This document shows positions 8,034-16,963 of a DNA stretch of 64,000 nt, piece after piece. Both the position numbers and the translations under genes were made by a program. The stretch lies in the NCBI RefSeq assembly GCF_014280075.1, contig NZ_CP047950.1:868001-932000 (forward strand), given 5' to 3'. The stretch comes from Synechococcus sp. A15-62. GTDB taxonomy: Bacteria; Cyanobacteriota; Cyanobacteriia; PCC-6307; Cyanobiaceae. How positions within the stretch are numbered: position 1 is the stretch's first letter; each line of letters opens with the position of its first letter. The notes beneath the pieces were generated by a model. The model was not told the DNA's origin and searched no databases. It was given only the letters and a program-made list of their open reading frames with translations.

Positions 8034-8543
8034 GTGCTCCATTCCGCGTTTCACCCCTTGCTCGTTTCTCCGACCCCCTACAGCTGCAGCAAAGCCTTTA
8101 GCGGCTATCCCTGCTGTCACCGGCAGTGGCGCCACCAGGGCCATTGCCGCTTCGTGCATGGGTACAGCCGTTCATTCACGGTGCACTTCGCTGCAAGTTC
8201 GCTGGATAGCTGTGGCTTTGTTGTTGATTTTTCCAGCTTGCGGCCTCTGGAACAGCAACTCAGTCAGCAGTTCGATCACACCTTCCTGGTGAATGCCGAT
8301 GATCCTTTGATGGAGGAATGGAAGCGTCTTGATCAACTTGGTGCACTTGATCTCCGGGTTATGGACAATGTCGGCATGGAGGCATCAGCTCGTTTGGTTT
8401 GGTCCTGGACGAATGCGTTGCTGCTGGAGCGGGATGGAGGGAGGACCTGCTGCTGGCTTGTGGAGGCCCGCGAAAACACTCGCAATGCTGCTAGCTACCA
8501 CATAATTCCTGATTGGTTTGGCTCGTCCTCCAGTGGATCGTGA
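8034..8543 (+). CDS. 6-carboxytetrahydropterin / 6-pyruvoyltetrahydropterin synthase-like protein
   Basis: A 169-residue member of the QueD/PTPS fold. Known enzymes convert dihydroneopterin triphosphate to pterin precursors of queuosine or biopterin. Recognisable parts are the N-terminal FSGYPCCHRQWRHQGHC, FVHGYSRSF, LDSCGFVVDFSSL and QQFDHTFLVNADDP. The zinc site usually contains HGH; here it reads HGY, so it belongs to a variant subfamily. The start GTG at 8034 is the first usable one in frame after the hisIE start. Whether it makes queuosine precursors here is inference. Confidence 0.8.
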   Translation: MLHSAFHPLLVSPTPYSCSKAFSGYPCCHRQWRHQGHCRFVHGYSRSFTVHFAASSLDSCGFVVDFSSLRPLEQQLSQQFDHTFLVNADDPLMEEWKRLDQLGALDLRVMDNVGMEASARLVWSWTNALLLERDGGRTCCWLVEARENTRNAASYHIIPDWFGSSSSGS

Positions 8544-8750
8544 CGAGGGGATCAGGTTGTTCATCGCGCAAACCCACGACCTGAGTTTTTGCTAGTTCTG
8601 ATGGTGGACTGCTGACTGCTGCTGGTCACCATGTCCTCCCGATGGATTCAAAGTTGCCTGAACGATCACACCCTGCAGCAGCTGCACAGCATCTGAATCG
8701 GGTGGGGTCTTCCCTTGCCTGGTCAACGCAGGTTCGATGAGGTTTTTGTC

Positions 8751-9395
8751 ATGACAATGCCTTTATGGCAACGCACTGCACTGGAGGCCTTCGGAACAGG
8801 CTTTCTTGCCTTCACGGTGGGTCGACTGGGCAGCAGCGAATTCAATGGGTTCGAACAGGCCATCGTGATCGGTCTGTGTCTTGCGCTCCTGATCCATCTC
8901 ATTGGTCGTGCGACTGGCGCCCATTTCAACCCTGCCGTCACATTGCTCTTGAATGCGCAAAGGTTCGGCCGAGCAAGGCTCCTGTCACGGGGTGCTCTCC
9001 GTGAATCTGTCGCCTACATCTCAGCTCAGCTGCTGGGAGCCACCGTGGGGCTTGGGCTCAACCCCGTTGAAAGGCCGATCAATGACTTTGCTCTCGAAGC
9101 CTGGCTGCCGGAGTTTGTCCTCAGCTTTGTGCTGTTTGGGTTGATTCTGCGTTGGAGTCACGAAGGTCGCATCTGTCCTGTGGCTCAGCCCTTGTCTGGC
9201 CTTGTGATCGGTAGTGGGTTGAGCGTGCTTGTGATACTGGGAGGTTTGACTGAATCCGGCATCTACAACCCAGCGATGGCAATCGCATTCGCTGTTAAGG
9301 GGATGGGTGGTTCATTCATCGCCATCGTGGATCAATTCCTGGCAGCCGGATTAATGCTGCTGTTGTTGCCCTCTCAGCCACAGTCATCCGATTGA
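8751..9395 (+). CDS. MIP family channel (aquaporin/glycerol facilitator-like)
   Basis: A 214-residue protein with six hydrophobic segments and both pore motifs: [10 protein letters not shown] near residue 61 and [10 protein letters not shown] near residue 179. These are the NPA boxes of water and glycerol channels. The start is ATG at 8751 or 8757. The 3' end overlaps the clpB stop by 12 bases in convergent orientation. Water versus small-solute selectivity cannot be decided from sequence here. It stands alone between two unrelated units. Confidence 0.85.
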   Translation: MTMPLWQRTALEAFGTGFLAFTVGRLGSSEFNGFEQAIVIGLCLALLIHLIGRATGAHFNPAVTLLLNAQRFGRARLLSRGALRESVAYISAQLLGATVGLGLNPVERPINDFALEAWLPEFVLSFVLFGLILRWSHEGRICPVAQPLSGLVIGSGLSVLVILGGLTESGIYNPAMAIAFAVKGMGGSFIAIVDQFLAAGLMLLLLPSQPQSSD

Positions 9396-11972
9396 GAGCT
9401 GTTCTCCCTCGACGTCAACCGCGATGGAACTGTTCTCGCCCAGTCGCCCGGAAAGGATCAGCTTGGCAATGGGTGTCTCCAGTTCCCGTTGCACAGCGCG
9501 TTTCAGCGGTCGTGCTCCATAGACGGGGTCATATCCGGCACTGGCTAGCCAGTCGGCGGCCCCATCGCTCAGGCTCAGCTCCAGCTTGCGCTCAGCCAGG
9601 CGTTGGCGCAGGCGCTCCACCTGGAGGGTGACGATCTGGCGCAGTTCCTCCCGCCTGAGGCTGTGGAAGATGATCTGATCATCGAGGCGATTGAGGAATT
9701 CCGGCCGGAAATGGGCCCGGAGAGCGTCATTCACCCGGCTTTCCATTGCTTCATGTTGCTCGGGATCGCCGGCCAGCTCCAGGATCGACTGGCTGCCGAT
9801 GTTGCTGGTGAGAATCAGCACGGTGTTGGTGAAGTCCACGGTGCGGCCCTGCCCGTCGGTGACGCGGCCGTCATCGAGGATCTGCAGCATCACGTTGAAG
9901 ACATCCGGGTGGGCTTTCTCCACCTCATCGAACAGGATCACGGCGTAGGGCCGACGACGCACGGCTTCAGTGAGCTGACCCCCGGCCTCGTATCCGACGT
10001 AGCCGGGAGGTGCCCCGATCAAACGGCTCACGGTGTGCTTCTCCATGTACTCCGACATGTCGATCCGCACCATGGCGTCGTCGCTGTCGAACAGCCGGTT
10101 GGCGAGCGCTTTGGAAAGTTCCGTCTTGCCCACACCGGTGGGGCCGAGAAACAGGAAGCTGGCGATGGGGCGATTCGGGTCGCTCAGACCAGCCCTGGAG
10201 CGTTGAATCGCATCCGCCACAGCGGTGACGGCCTGTTGTTGGCCGATCACCCGCTGATGCAGGTCATCCTCCAGCTGCAGCAGCTTCTCCATTTCGCTCT
10301 GCACCAGCCGCGCCACAGGGATTCCGGTCCACTTGGCGATCACCTCGGCGATGTCGTCTTCACTCACCTCTTCCCGCAGCAAGCCTTTCTCGCCTGGCTC
10401 CTCTGAGGCGATCTGGGCTTCCTGTTCGAGCAACTGCTTCTGCAGCGAGGCCAGGGTGCCGTATTCCAGTTCCGCCGCTTTGTTGAGGTCGTAGCTGCGT
10501 TTGGCCTGTTCCACCTGCAGCTGCACCCGTTCGATCTCTTCTTTGAGCGACGACAGCTCATCGATCGCGCCTTTCTCCTGCTGCCACTGGGCATTCAGGG
10601 AGCTTTGCTGTTCGCCCAGGTCTGCCAGTTCCCGCTCGATCCGTTGCAGCCGCTCCTGGCTGGCACTGTCGGATTCACGGCCGAGGGAGAGTTTCTCCAT
10701 CTCCAGCTGCAGGATCTTGCGATCGATTTCATCGATCTCCTCCGGTTTGGAGGTGATCTCCATCTTCAGGCGCGCGGCGGATTCATCCACCAGATCGATT
10801 GCCTTGTCGGGCAGAAAGCGGTCGGCGATGTAGCGGCTGCTCAAGACAGCCGCCGCCACCAGGGCACTGTCGGCAATGCGCACACCGTGGTGCACCTCAT
10901 ACCGCTCCTTCAGACCCCGCAGGATTGAGATTGTGTCTTCCACGCTGGGTTGATCCACCAGCACCTGCTGGAAGCGTCGCTCCAGGGCAGGGTCTTTTTC
11001 GATGTGCTGGCGGTGCTCGTCGAGGGTGGTGGCGCCAATGCATCGCAGTTCCCCCCGGGCCAGCATCGGCTTGAGCAGATTGCTGGCATCCATGGCTCCA
11101 CCGGTGGCTCCAGCGCCCACCACCGTGTGGATTTCATCGATGAACAGCACGATCTGGCCTTCCGAGGCGGTGACCTCCTTGAGCACAGCTTTGAGCCGTT
11201 CCTCGAACTCACCGCGGTATTTCGCACCGGCGATCAGGGCTCCCATGTCGAGGGCGATGAGCTGACGGTTCTGCAGGGCCTGGGGCACATCGCCGTTGAC
11301 GATGCGCTGCGCCAATCCCTCAACAATGGCGGTCTTTCCCACCCCTGGTTCGCCGATCAGCACGGGGTTGTTTTTGGTGCGCCGGCTGAGGATCTGGATG
11401 GTGCGCCGGATCTCCTCGTCGCGACCGATCACCGGGTCCAGCTTTCCGTCACGGGCGGCGGCTGTCAGGTCCCGTCCGTACTTCTCAAGCGATTCATAGG
11501 TCCCTTCCGGGTTTTGATCGGTCACCGTCTGGTTGCCTCGCACGGCTGTAATGGCTTCGTTGAGTTTGCTGGTGTCAACGCCCGCCTGGCTCAGCAGTTG
11601 CCTGCCACAGCGTTCATCGTCGGCCAAGGCCAGCACCAGATGTTCGATGGCGATGTAGCTGTCACTGAATCCATCGCGGGCTGTTTCGGCGCGATCCAGG
11701 CAGCTGTTCAGGGATCGTCCCAGAAACACCGATTCCGGTGGAGAGCCAAGACTGGGCTGCTGCCTGAGATGGCTGTCGACGGCCGCCTGGAACGTGCCAG
11801 CGTCGACCCCTGCTTTGCTGAGGATGCGTCCAGCCAGCCCGTTCTGCTGCAACAGCGCAAGCAGCAGATGCTCCGTTTCCAGTTGCTGATGCCTGGCGCT
11901 CTGCGCCAGTTGCTGGGCGGCGACGATGGCGGCCCAGGCTTGTTCGGTGAACTGTTCAGCCGTGGGTTGCAT
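9384..11972 (-). CDS. clpB: ATP-dependent protein disaggregase ClpB
   Basis: An 862-residue Hsp100 chaperone that extracts proteins from aggregates with DnaK. The layout is full length: N domain (residues 1-145), first AAA module with Walker A GEPGVGKT near 207, the long coiled-coil middle domain (about 400-520), second AAA module with GPTGVGKT near 612 and the D2 small domain with [13 protein letters not shown]. No P-loop residue is missing. The upstream region shows no CIRCE-like repeat. It is transcribed alone, convergent with the MIP channel gene. Confidence 0.97.
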   Translation of the reverse strand: MQPTAEQFTEQAWAAIVAAQQLAQSARHQQLETEHLLLALLQQNGLAGRILSKAGVDAGTFQAAVDSHLRQQPSLGSPPESVFLGRSLNSCLDRAETARDGFSDSYIAIEHLVLALADDERCGRQLLSQAGVDTSKLNEAITAVRGNQTVTDQNPEGTYESLEKYGRDLTAAARDGKLDPVIGRDEEIRRTIQILSRRTKNNPVLIGEPGVGKTAIVEGLAQRIVNGDVPQALQNRQLIALDMGALIAGAKYRGEFEERLKAVLKEVTASEGQIVLFIDEIHTVVGAGATGGAMDASNLLKPMLARGELRCIGATTLDEHRQHIEKDPALERRFQQVLVDQPSVEDTISILRGLKERYEVHHGVRIADSALVAAAVLSSRYIADRFLPDKAIDLVDESAARLKMEITSKPEEIDEIDRKILQLEMEKLSLGRESDSASQERLQRIERELADLGEQQSSLNAQWQQEKGAIDELSSLKEEIERVQLQVEQAKRSYDLNKAAELEYGTLASLQKQLLEQEAQIASEEPGEKGLLREEVSEDDIAEVIAKWTGIPVARLVQSEMEKLLQLEDDLHQRVIGQQQAVTAVADAIQRSRAGLSDPNRPIASFLFLGPTGVGKTELSKALANRLFDSDDAMVRIDMSEYMEKHTVSRLIGAPPGYVGYEAGGQLTEAVRRRPYAVILFDEVEKAHPDVFNVMLQILDDGRVTDGQGRTVDFTNTVLILTSNIGSQSILELAGDPEQHEAMESRVNDALRAHFRPEFLNRLDDQIIFHSLRREELRQIVTLQVERLRQRLAERKLELSLSDGAADWLASAGYDPVYGARPLKRAVQRELETPIAKLILSGRLGENSSIAVDVEGEQLSIG

Positions 11973-12110
11973 CTCGGATGCGTTTCAAACTGGGTTCACC
12001 GTATGGGGCTTGATCCGTTTTCAGGGGGGGCAAACCGAAGCCTTGGGATCGGTCCTCACGCCAGGGGGCGGCTAACCGGGGTGTCTTTTTAGAGTTTGCC
12101 GAACTCTTGG

Positions 12111-12317
12111 ATGCCCATGCCTGATCAGCCGCTGGTGGACTCCCTCGTGCAGCAGGGCTTGGCGCTGGCAGCAACGGCTGGCGGTGAGCTTGAACGCAGT
12201 TGTTGGATGGTGGTGCATGAGCACCACCACGGGGTGAAACCCACGGAGTACGACATCCGGGAAATCGACGAGGACCTCTACCTTGCAGTCCTAGAGGCAG
12301 CTCGTCAGTTGCAGTAA
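12111..12317 (+). CDS. Small hypothetical protein with YDIREI tail (copy 1)
   Basis: A 68-residue protein of unknown function, MPMPDQPLVDSL..., ending PTEYDIREIDEDLYLAVLEAARQLQ. A central cluster HEHHHG is histidine-rich. The last 20 residues match the C terminus of the protein at 14929-15111 almost position for position, so the two are paralogues. ATG at 12117 is an alternative start. It is divergent from clpB and ends 13 bases inside the convergent gene at 12305-12544. Confidence 0.7.
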   Translation: MPMPDQPLVDSLVQQGLALAATAGGELERSCWMVVHEHHHGVKPTEYDIREIDEDLYLAVLEAARQLQ

Positions 12318-12544
12318 TGGTTCTCAGGGAATCTGCTGTTCTCAGCTTCGAAGTACTGGAACAGCTCGCCTTCGTTCTCAATCAGGACAGGGTCGTAACC
12401 CTTCTGCAATGCAGCCACGGCCAAGAGGATCTGCTGGGGCCCTTCGATCATTGCAATCCGTTGATTAACACAGACGGCAGTCGTGCTCTGAGGCAGAACG
12501 AACGGCTGCATTGAGTCGATATTCAGGAGCAAATAGCTACTCAT
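12305..12544 (-). CDS. Conserved hypothetical protein, 79 aa
   Basis: Starts MSSYLLLNIDSMQPFVLPQS and continues with IEGPQQILLAVAALQKGYDPVLIENEGELFQYF. Predicted mixed alpha/beta, soluble. Function unknown. Codon use is consistent with a real gene and it runs convergently with the YDIREI copy. I see no motif that identifies a family. Confidence 0.6.
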   Translation of the reverse strand: MSSYLLLNIDSMQPFVLPQSTTAVCVNQRIAMIEGPQQILLAVAALQKGYDPVLIENEGELFQYFEAENSRFPENHYCN

Positions 12545-12696
12545 CAGTGCATGAAAAAGCAGGTGGCGCTGATGTTGTCGCTATCCATCTCCCGATATAC
12601 CTCACACACTCCACCCCCTTAGCAATGGCGGGTCTTTACATGGTCCACCAAGGAAGCTGGCGGAAAACACTGACTTGTTCAAGCCAATCCAGGCGT

Positions 12697-12921
12697 TTAC
12701 TTCTGCCCCCAGTTGAATCCGAACCGCTGCTGGGCAGCTGCCTCCATCTCCTTGCGGATCAGCTGCATTGCTTCACGAGCAAATGCCTTCTCATTTTCCT
12801 GTGCCGTAATGATCTGCTTCGTAAGGGCACGGAGCTTGTCAATGTCCTCGCAGCTATCGATCTCTCTGAAGGCTGCCTCCAGGTGAAACCTTTGCTCTAC
12901 TGACAGGTGCTGGTTGGTCAT
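12697..12921 (-). CDS. Small helical protein of the L(S/T)xxQxF family, copy 1
   Basis: A 74-residue, all-helical protein: LSVEQRFHLE, REIDSCEDIDKLRALTKQI, then a second helix. The spacing L(S/T)xxQxFxxE...R.I(D/N)...D...L matches two tandem small proteins at 60006-60164 and 60200-60373, defining an in-window family. The opening LSxEQxF resembles the phycobilisome-degradation adaptor NblA, but the rest does not clearly match; treat that as suggestive only. Function unknown. Confidence 0.65.
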   Translation of the reverse strand: MTNQHLSVEQRFHLEAAFREIDSCEDIDKLRALTKQIITAQENEKAFAREAMQLIRKEMEAAAQQRFGFNWGQK

Positions 12922-12986
12922 TGGAAGTAAGTAAAAGCAGTTACAACCTTGCTTTTATTGCAAGGCTGCCAATCAGTGAGTGAAAT

Positions 12987-13151
12987 TCAGGCTGCAGAAA
13001 TGCTCAGAGGAGCAGCTGGGTAACTCGTGGGCTTGGGGTCAGGATTGCCCTCTGCAAGTGCTTTTGCTCGACGGTACATTTCGCTGTTGGTTGCACCCTG
13101 AGCTTCCATTGCAGCTGCGACAACAGCCCAGTTACGAATTTCAGTTGTCAT
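12987..13151 (-). CDS. Small hypothetical protein, 54 aa
   Basis: Starts MTTEIRNWAVVAAAMEAQGA, then TNSEMYRRAKALAEGNPDPKP and a proline/alanine-rich tail. The open frame reaches 13259, but the ATG at 13151 gives the sensible product. No family recognised. It lies 65 bases downstream, in the same direction, of the 74 aa gene. Confidence 0.5.
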   Translation of the reverse strand: MTTEIRNWAVVAAAMEAQGATNSEMYRRAKALAEGNPDPKPTSYPAAPLSISAA

Positions 13152-13673
13152 CCTTAAATCAATGAAGACCTGTTGAGTCTTGCAATCACTGCTTCTAGCT
13201 GTGTGGTGGGTAACCGAATGCAGGCCGAACCACAGCTGATGCATGTTTTTTGTTATCACTCAACTTTCAGGTATGAGATGTAGCCTTGGTCACTTTTTAT
13301 CTATTAGAGATGTCAGTACTTAGATGGCTTGTTGCTAAAACTTGGTTCTTTGCCTGAAGGTCTTTTATCCGATTAAACCCCCGACAGAACATTCACCCCG
13401 TCAGAAATGGCTGGGTTTTTTTATGGCTATTGCTGATCTTCGGTTGTGAATGCTGCGGGGGGAGAGGCCCCTCCGGTCCTCCATCCCCCTCAGTGGTGGG
13501 GAGAGTCCGTTAAGCCTCGATCCCCGTGTGGCGGCCGCAGAGCTGCCAGACCCACACCATCAACATCGCCATCAGCCACTCGGTGGGGACCCTGTTCCAC
13601 AGGTTTTCTTCAGGCGATGCTGTTGAACTCTTCACAACTCCTCTGCTAGTGCATTTGTACTTGATTGGAAGGG
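13152..13673. other. Gene-poor interval with structured GC-rich segment
   Basis: No gene supported. AAACCC (13375-13380) and GGGTTT followed by a T-run (13413-13422) could form a weak plus-strand terminator. Bases 13441-13620 are strikingly G/C-runny (GGGGGGAGAGGCCCCTCC near 13457) and may fold, but I recognise no RNA family. Confidence 0.4.
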
Positions 13674-13922
13674 ATGTCGGTTGATCATTCGAGCGGTGTT
13701 GCAGCGCCCAAGGCGGACCCCGTCTTTCTGCACGTGAAGTCGGGAATGACGGTGATCGTCACGGGCACGGATGGGACCTGGCGGATGGCCGACGTGATTT
13801 GGGTGGACGGTGGCGCCAGAAACCCGAAGGTGCCGACCCTGTTCCAGGTGGCTGATGTCGATACGGGCGTCATCAACTGGATCAACGCTGACCTCGTCAC
13901 CCACATCGTTCCCAGGGTCTGA
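13674..13922 (+). CDS. DUF3104 family protein
   Basis: An 82-residue cyanobacterial protein of unknown function. The core SGMTVIVTGTDGTWRMADVI WVDGGAR (about residues 26-52) and the end TLFQVADVDTGVINWINADL are typical of DUF3104. It looks like a small all-beta domain. TTG at 13665 could also start it, but ATG at 13674 is more likely. It stands between two gene-free intervals. Confidence 0.75.
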   Translation: MSVDHSSGVAAPKADPVFLHVKSGMTVIVTGTDGTWRMADVIWVDGGARNPKVPTLFQVADVDTGVINWINADLVTHIVPRV

Positions 13923-14329
13923 TTGGGGAAGCGCTGGGCCCTCGTTAAACCCAGCACTACCAATAGGGATGCAGCTCTGCAACCCGCTGGGACACTCCCA
14001 GCAACAGGCAATGCTGGGGAGTTCGGATGGTTACACCCAGTCTTTAGGGATTGTTAAGGGGAGAGAGCAGGTTGGTTGCGTGCTCTCCATTCCCTCGCGT
14101 GACTTTCGAGTCAAAACGAAAGCTCGATTAACAAGTCACGTCCAATTGATAGCCACCAAATGAAGACCTGTCAGAGCCTGTGAGGCATTGTCCCCAAGTA
14201 GGGGTATTGGCGCGCAGCAAAGAGGAGTTAATCGACCCTATCGGCAGAATCCACCGTTACTTCTGTCGGTCATCGAGGAGAGGCCTTGTTACTGAGCTGC
14301 CAAGGCTTCCTCGGATGAAAGGAAGACGA

Positions 14330-14357
14330 CCCTGGAGCCAACTCTCCAGGGTTTTCT
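14330..14357 (+). terminator. Rho-independent terminator without an obvious gene
   Basis: CCCTGGAG and CTCCAGGG arms with a six-base loop, followed by TTTTCTTCT. The nearest upstream plus-strand gene ends 400 bases away. Confidence 0.65.
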
Positions 14358-14465
14358 TCTGATCAACCCAGCGCAGCGGCGGCCTGAACACCCCTGGATG
14401 AGGGCTCGCTGACCCGAGTTGCCGCTTCTTCTATCAATTGCCAGCCTGAGCAAGTCGATAAACAC

Positions 14466-14500
14466 GAGCCCCTTCATCAGAGCTGGGGGGCTCTTTTTTT
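14466..14500 (+). terminator. Second rho-independent terminator without an obvious gene
   Basis: GAGCCCC and GGGGCTC arms separated by 14 bases and followed by seven T residues. It lies 110 bases after the previous terminator with no coding frame between them. Confidence 0.65.
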
Positions 14501-14928
14501 GGCGAACGAAACCACCGGCAAGTCGACCAAGCGATGGTGGTTCCGTTGCTCCTGCTCTGCAAATCAACTGGAGCTCTTCTGTCGTAACCCTGCTTCGCCA
14601 GGACACGACGCATCATCTGACACCTATCTACAGACCCGACTGGTCAACAGGGTGGAACAAAAGGGGTGACCGATCGATCTGCTCAAGGAAAAGAGGACAG
14701 CAACCCGCAGCTCATAGAGGTTGTTGCCTCCCTGACTCTCAGAGCCAAAGGCTCAGAAGAAAACTATTGAGCAGTACCTGAGGCCCAGGTTGAAAACTGC
14801 TGAGAGCTTTCTGAGAAAAGCCTGAGAAGCGGAAACAAGGGGGCGCTCGTTCTGCACATGGCACACCCCCCTGGGACCGAATTCATGTTGATGAGCTCAG
14901 TTGGAGTTGGTGGGCCGAAAAGTCCACG

Positions 14929-15111
14929 ATGCAGGATCGGCATACCGAGCTGAGTGAGGTGGAGCCATGGCCTCTCTGTAAGCAGAATTTATGGTGCTAT
15001 GCCGAAAAACTCATTCAGGGGCTGGGATATGAGTACGACATTCGGGAAATCAACGAAGATCTCCACCTGGCTGTGTTGCAGGCGGCCAAGCAGGCCCAGT
15101 CTGCGGCTTGA
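14929..15111 (+). CDS. Small hypothetical protein with YDIREI tail (copy 2)
   Basis: A 60-residue protein, MQDRHTELSEVEPWPL... ending YEYDIREINEDLHLAVLQAAKQAQ. The C-terminal 20 residues are shared with the protein at 12111-12317, while the N-terminal part differs, so this is a diverged paralogue or a fusion of a shared tail to a new head. Function unknown. It converges with the gene at 15112, ending one base before its stop. Confidence 0.6.
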   Translation: MQDRHTELSEVEPWPLCKQNLWCYAEKLIQGLGYEYDIREINEDLHLAVLQAAKQAQSAA

Positions 15112-15405
15112 TCAGCCCTTAAGCAGCTCCCGCAGAAGTGCGCGGTGAGCGTTTTCAGCCTCGATGCTCTCCCGCATTTCTTTGGGGAGGCGGGCCTCCA
15201 GGATGTCCTGTTTTTTCATCTCTGTGGCGTAGCGGCTGCTAAACGCGCTGAAGCGATTGAGATAGGGCGTCGCCGTCTCTGGGGTGAATTCAATCACCTC
15301 CAGGGCATGTTTGAAGTGGAGGTAGGACACGGTCCACTCCACCAGCTCGTCAAAACTCTGCAGGCCAAGCGGATTGTCAGGGAGTGTCATCGCTGCATCG
15401 CCCAT
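15112..15405 (-). CDS. Conserved hypothetical protein, 97 aa
   Basis: A soluble, helical protein: SFDELVEWTVSYLHFKHALEV, then ATPYLNRFSAFSSRYATEMKK and a charged C-terminal helix. Unknown function. The start could be ATG 15405 (four bases after the preceding stop) or 15390. It is the last gene of a four-gene run led by cytochrome c6. Confidence 0.6.
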   Translation of the reverse strand: MGDAAMTLPDNPLGLQSFDELVEWTVSYLHFKHALEVIEFTPETATPYLNRFSAFSSRYATEMKKQDILEARLPKEMRESIEAENAHRALLRELLKG

Positions 15406-15409
15406 GGCT

Positions 15410-15805
15410 TCAACCAAAACCCTCGGCCTTGGCCTGGGCCGTCAGGTCCTTCAACCGGCCGTTGAGCAGAACATCGCGTTCACGGTCTGCCCCCACATGG
15501 GGGGCGATCTCCACCCCAGCGCTCCGCATGGCCTGCATCGCTGCTGCTTCCTCGGCTGAGCCCGTTTCACTGCCGAGGTAGCGCTCCACGGCGGCAGCCC
15601 CTGGGGCGTCCGCGGCGAAATACACCGTTCCTGGGCCTCGCCGCTCGATGGTTTGCTGCCGCTGCCGCCGGCGCTGCTGCACGCTTGCCCAGAGCCGTCC
15701 TTGATTGGCGGTCATGAAAGCGTTCAGATCGGCGGCGTCGGTGTCTTCCGCCAGGGCCATGCTGGTGCCGTCGATGAAATCACTGAGCAGGGTGACAACG
15801 GCCAT
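15410..15805 (-). CDS. Conserved hypothetical protein, 131 aa
   Basis: Starts MAVVTLLSDFIDGTSMALAED. The middle (NQGRLWASVQQRRRQRQQTIERR) is strongly basic and helical, and the last third is alanine-rich. No family recognised. Its ATG overlaps the stop of the Nif11 gene (ATGA), so it is translationally coupled to it. Confidence 0.65.
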   Translation of the reverse strand: MAVVTLLSDFIDGTSMALAEDTDAADLNAFMTANQGRLWASVQQRRRQRQQTIERRGPGTVYFAADAPGAAAVERYLGSETGSAEEAAAMQAMRSAGVEIAPHVGADRERDVLLNGRLKDLTAQAKAEGFG

Positions 15806-16077
15806 CAGGTCTTTGGTGATTGCGGGGGTGTTGATTTGGAAAGTCTTGATTGGGAGGGATTTGATTGAAACGAGCGCTGGATCCGGCTGGTCTTGAACCA
15901 GCGGGTGATGGCTGATTCCCGGGCGTCGTCGTACAGATCCTGCTGGATCACATTGAACCCGTGGCAGCGTGCCAGGGCCAAAAGTTGATCGTCATCACGG
16001 CATTGGGCCACATCACGCCGCAAGCCCTGGTGGTGCTCCACAGCCCGCAGAAAATCCCGAAGAGCTTCACGACTCAT
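15805..16077 (-). CDS. Nif11 family protein
   Basis: A 90-residue protein. Residues 1-50 show the Nif11 layout: SREALRDFLRAVEHHQGLRR, then DDDQLLALARCHGFNV. The tail is serine- and proline-rich (NPSQSRLSKSTPPQSP) and may be disordered. There is no cupin, unlike the other Nif11 gene at 1793-2314. The ATG overlaps the cytochrome c6 stop (ATGA). Free-standing Nif11 proteins have no settled role; a RiPP leader role would need a modification enzyme nearby, and none is visible. Confidence 0.75.
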   Translation of the reverse strand: MSREALRDFLRAVEHHQGLRRDVAQCRDDDQLLALARCHGFNVIQQDLYDDARESAITRWFKTSRIQRSFQSNPSQSRLSKSTPPQSPKT

Positions 16078-16451
16078 CGCCTGGACCAGCCCAATTCGGC
16101 CCGTTGTTCAACGTAGGTGGCAACCGCCATGATCTCCTCCTCACTCAGTTTGTCGGCATAGCTGGGCATTGCATTCAGCCCATCCTCGATCTCATGTTCC
16201 AGGGCTTCCAGCGGGGAGCTGGAGTAGGCCTCCACATGCTCGTTCAAGTCGCTGATCTTCAGCGTTCGGTTGGCGCGGATCACATTGCCGCCCCCCATGT
16301 GACAGGCCGCACAGTTGCTGTTGAAAATCTGCTCACCTCGCTCCAAGGCGGAGCTTTCCATCGTGTCCATCGCCATCACCGGAGCAGACAGCAGACCTGT
16401 TGCGCCAACGATCAACAGCAACGTCAGCATCAGGCCTGATAGGCGTGCCAT
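16074..16451 (-). CDS. Cytochrome c6-like protein
   Basis: A 125-residue secreted c-type cytochrome. The signal peptide spans about residues 1-28 (LSGLMLTLLLIVGATGLL, then PVMAMD). The haem site is CAACH with MGGGNVIRANRTLKI, very close to cytochrome c6. Met in NAMPSYADKL is the expected axial ligand, and the end holds a tryptophan. It carries electrons from cytochrome b6f to photosystem I or to a terminal oxidase in the lumen. It leads an operon with the Nif11 gene and is followed, in opposite context, by plastocyanin just upstream on the same strand. Confidence 0.85.
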   Translation of the reverse strand: MARLSGLMLTLLLIVGATGLLSAPVMAMDTMESSALERGEQIFNSNCAACHMGGGNVIRANRTLKISDLNEHVEAYSSSPLEALEHEIEDGLNAMPSYADKLSEEEIMAVATYVEQRAELGWSRR

Positions 16452-16493
16452 CGCAACCCCCCTCAATGACCCAAGCTATCCATCGTTGCCGGC

Positions 16494-16533
16494 AAAAAAA
16501 AGAACCCCGGGCTGCGATTGATACACAGCCCGA
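16494..16533 (-). terminator. Terminator of the plastocyanin gene
   Basis: On the minus strand CGGGCTG and CAGCCCG arms form a hairpin, followed by GGTTCTTTTTTTT. It separates petE from the cytochrome c6 operon. Confidence 0.85.
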
Positions 16534-16584
16534 GGCGTTCAGTTCAATCTGAAATTCTCGGAAATTTCCTCGGAAATCCAGGAA

Positions 16585-16944
16585 TCACTCAACAATCACC
16601 TTGCCGACCATGCCAGCACCGCGGTGGGGCTCGCAGTAGAAGTCGTAGGTGCCTGCGGTGGCGAAGGTTTCTTCCCAGGATTCGCCGGGGTTGAAGGCGA
16701 GATCAGAGTGGCTGTACTCGTCGTGGCCGTCGAAAACAGCGTTGTGAGGAGCCAATTTGTTGTTGACGAATTTGACGGTGTCGCCGGCCTTGATGTTCAC
16801 GGTGGCGGGCTCGAAAGCCAGCATGCCGCCGTCGGTGCCGAGCTTCACTTCAACAGTGGCGGCTTGAGCGCTGCCGACGTTGAGGCCGATCAGCATCAGG
16901 AAGGCGCAGCAGGCGGCTGCAATGGTGCGGATGACGGAGCGCAT
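16585..16944 (-). CDS. petE: Plastocyanin
   Basis: A 119-residue blue copper protein that carries electrons from cytochrome b6f to photosystem I in the lumen. The signal peptide ends SAQAA near residue 23. Copper ligands are visible: His in [12 protein letters not shown], then Cys-X2-His-X4-Met in [13 protein letters not shown]. The start at 16944 gives the signal peptide; the frame runs open upstream without sense. It has a strong terminator, and its 5' end is only 19 bases from the epimerase stop, so its promoter must be in that gap or within the preceding gene. Confidence 0.96.
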   Translation of the reverse strand: MRSVIRTIAAACCAFLMLIGLNVGSAQAATVEVKLGTDGGMLAFEPATVNIKAGDTVKFVNNKLAPHNAVFDGHDEYSHSDLAFNPGESWEETFATAGTYDFYCEPHRGAGMVGKVIVE

Positions 16945-16963
16945 GAAAGTGCTAGGTCGATAC

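Larger units (their letters stand above)
13923..14928. other. 1-kb interval without a supported gene
   Basis: No frame here resembles a protein. It contains two plus-strand hairpins with T-runs (listed separately) and a third hairpin without a T-run, GAGAGCA/TGCTCTC at 14062-14087. It could hold small RNA genes or the remains of lost genes. Confidence 0.45.

Noticed and set aside
8629-8695. 21-codon frame upstream of the MIP gene
   Set aside because: Too short and with no supporting feature.
10950-12092. 380-codon plus frame opposite clpB
   Set aside because: Shadow of the clpB N-terminal half; low-complexity and no motif.
14289-14606. 105-codon minus frame spanning both orphan terminators
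   Set aside because: It crosses two hairpin terminators and resembles nothing; overlap with structure argues against it.
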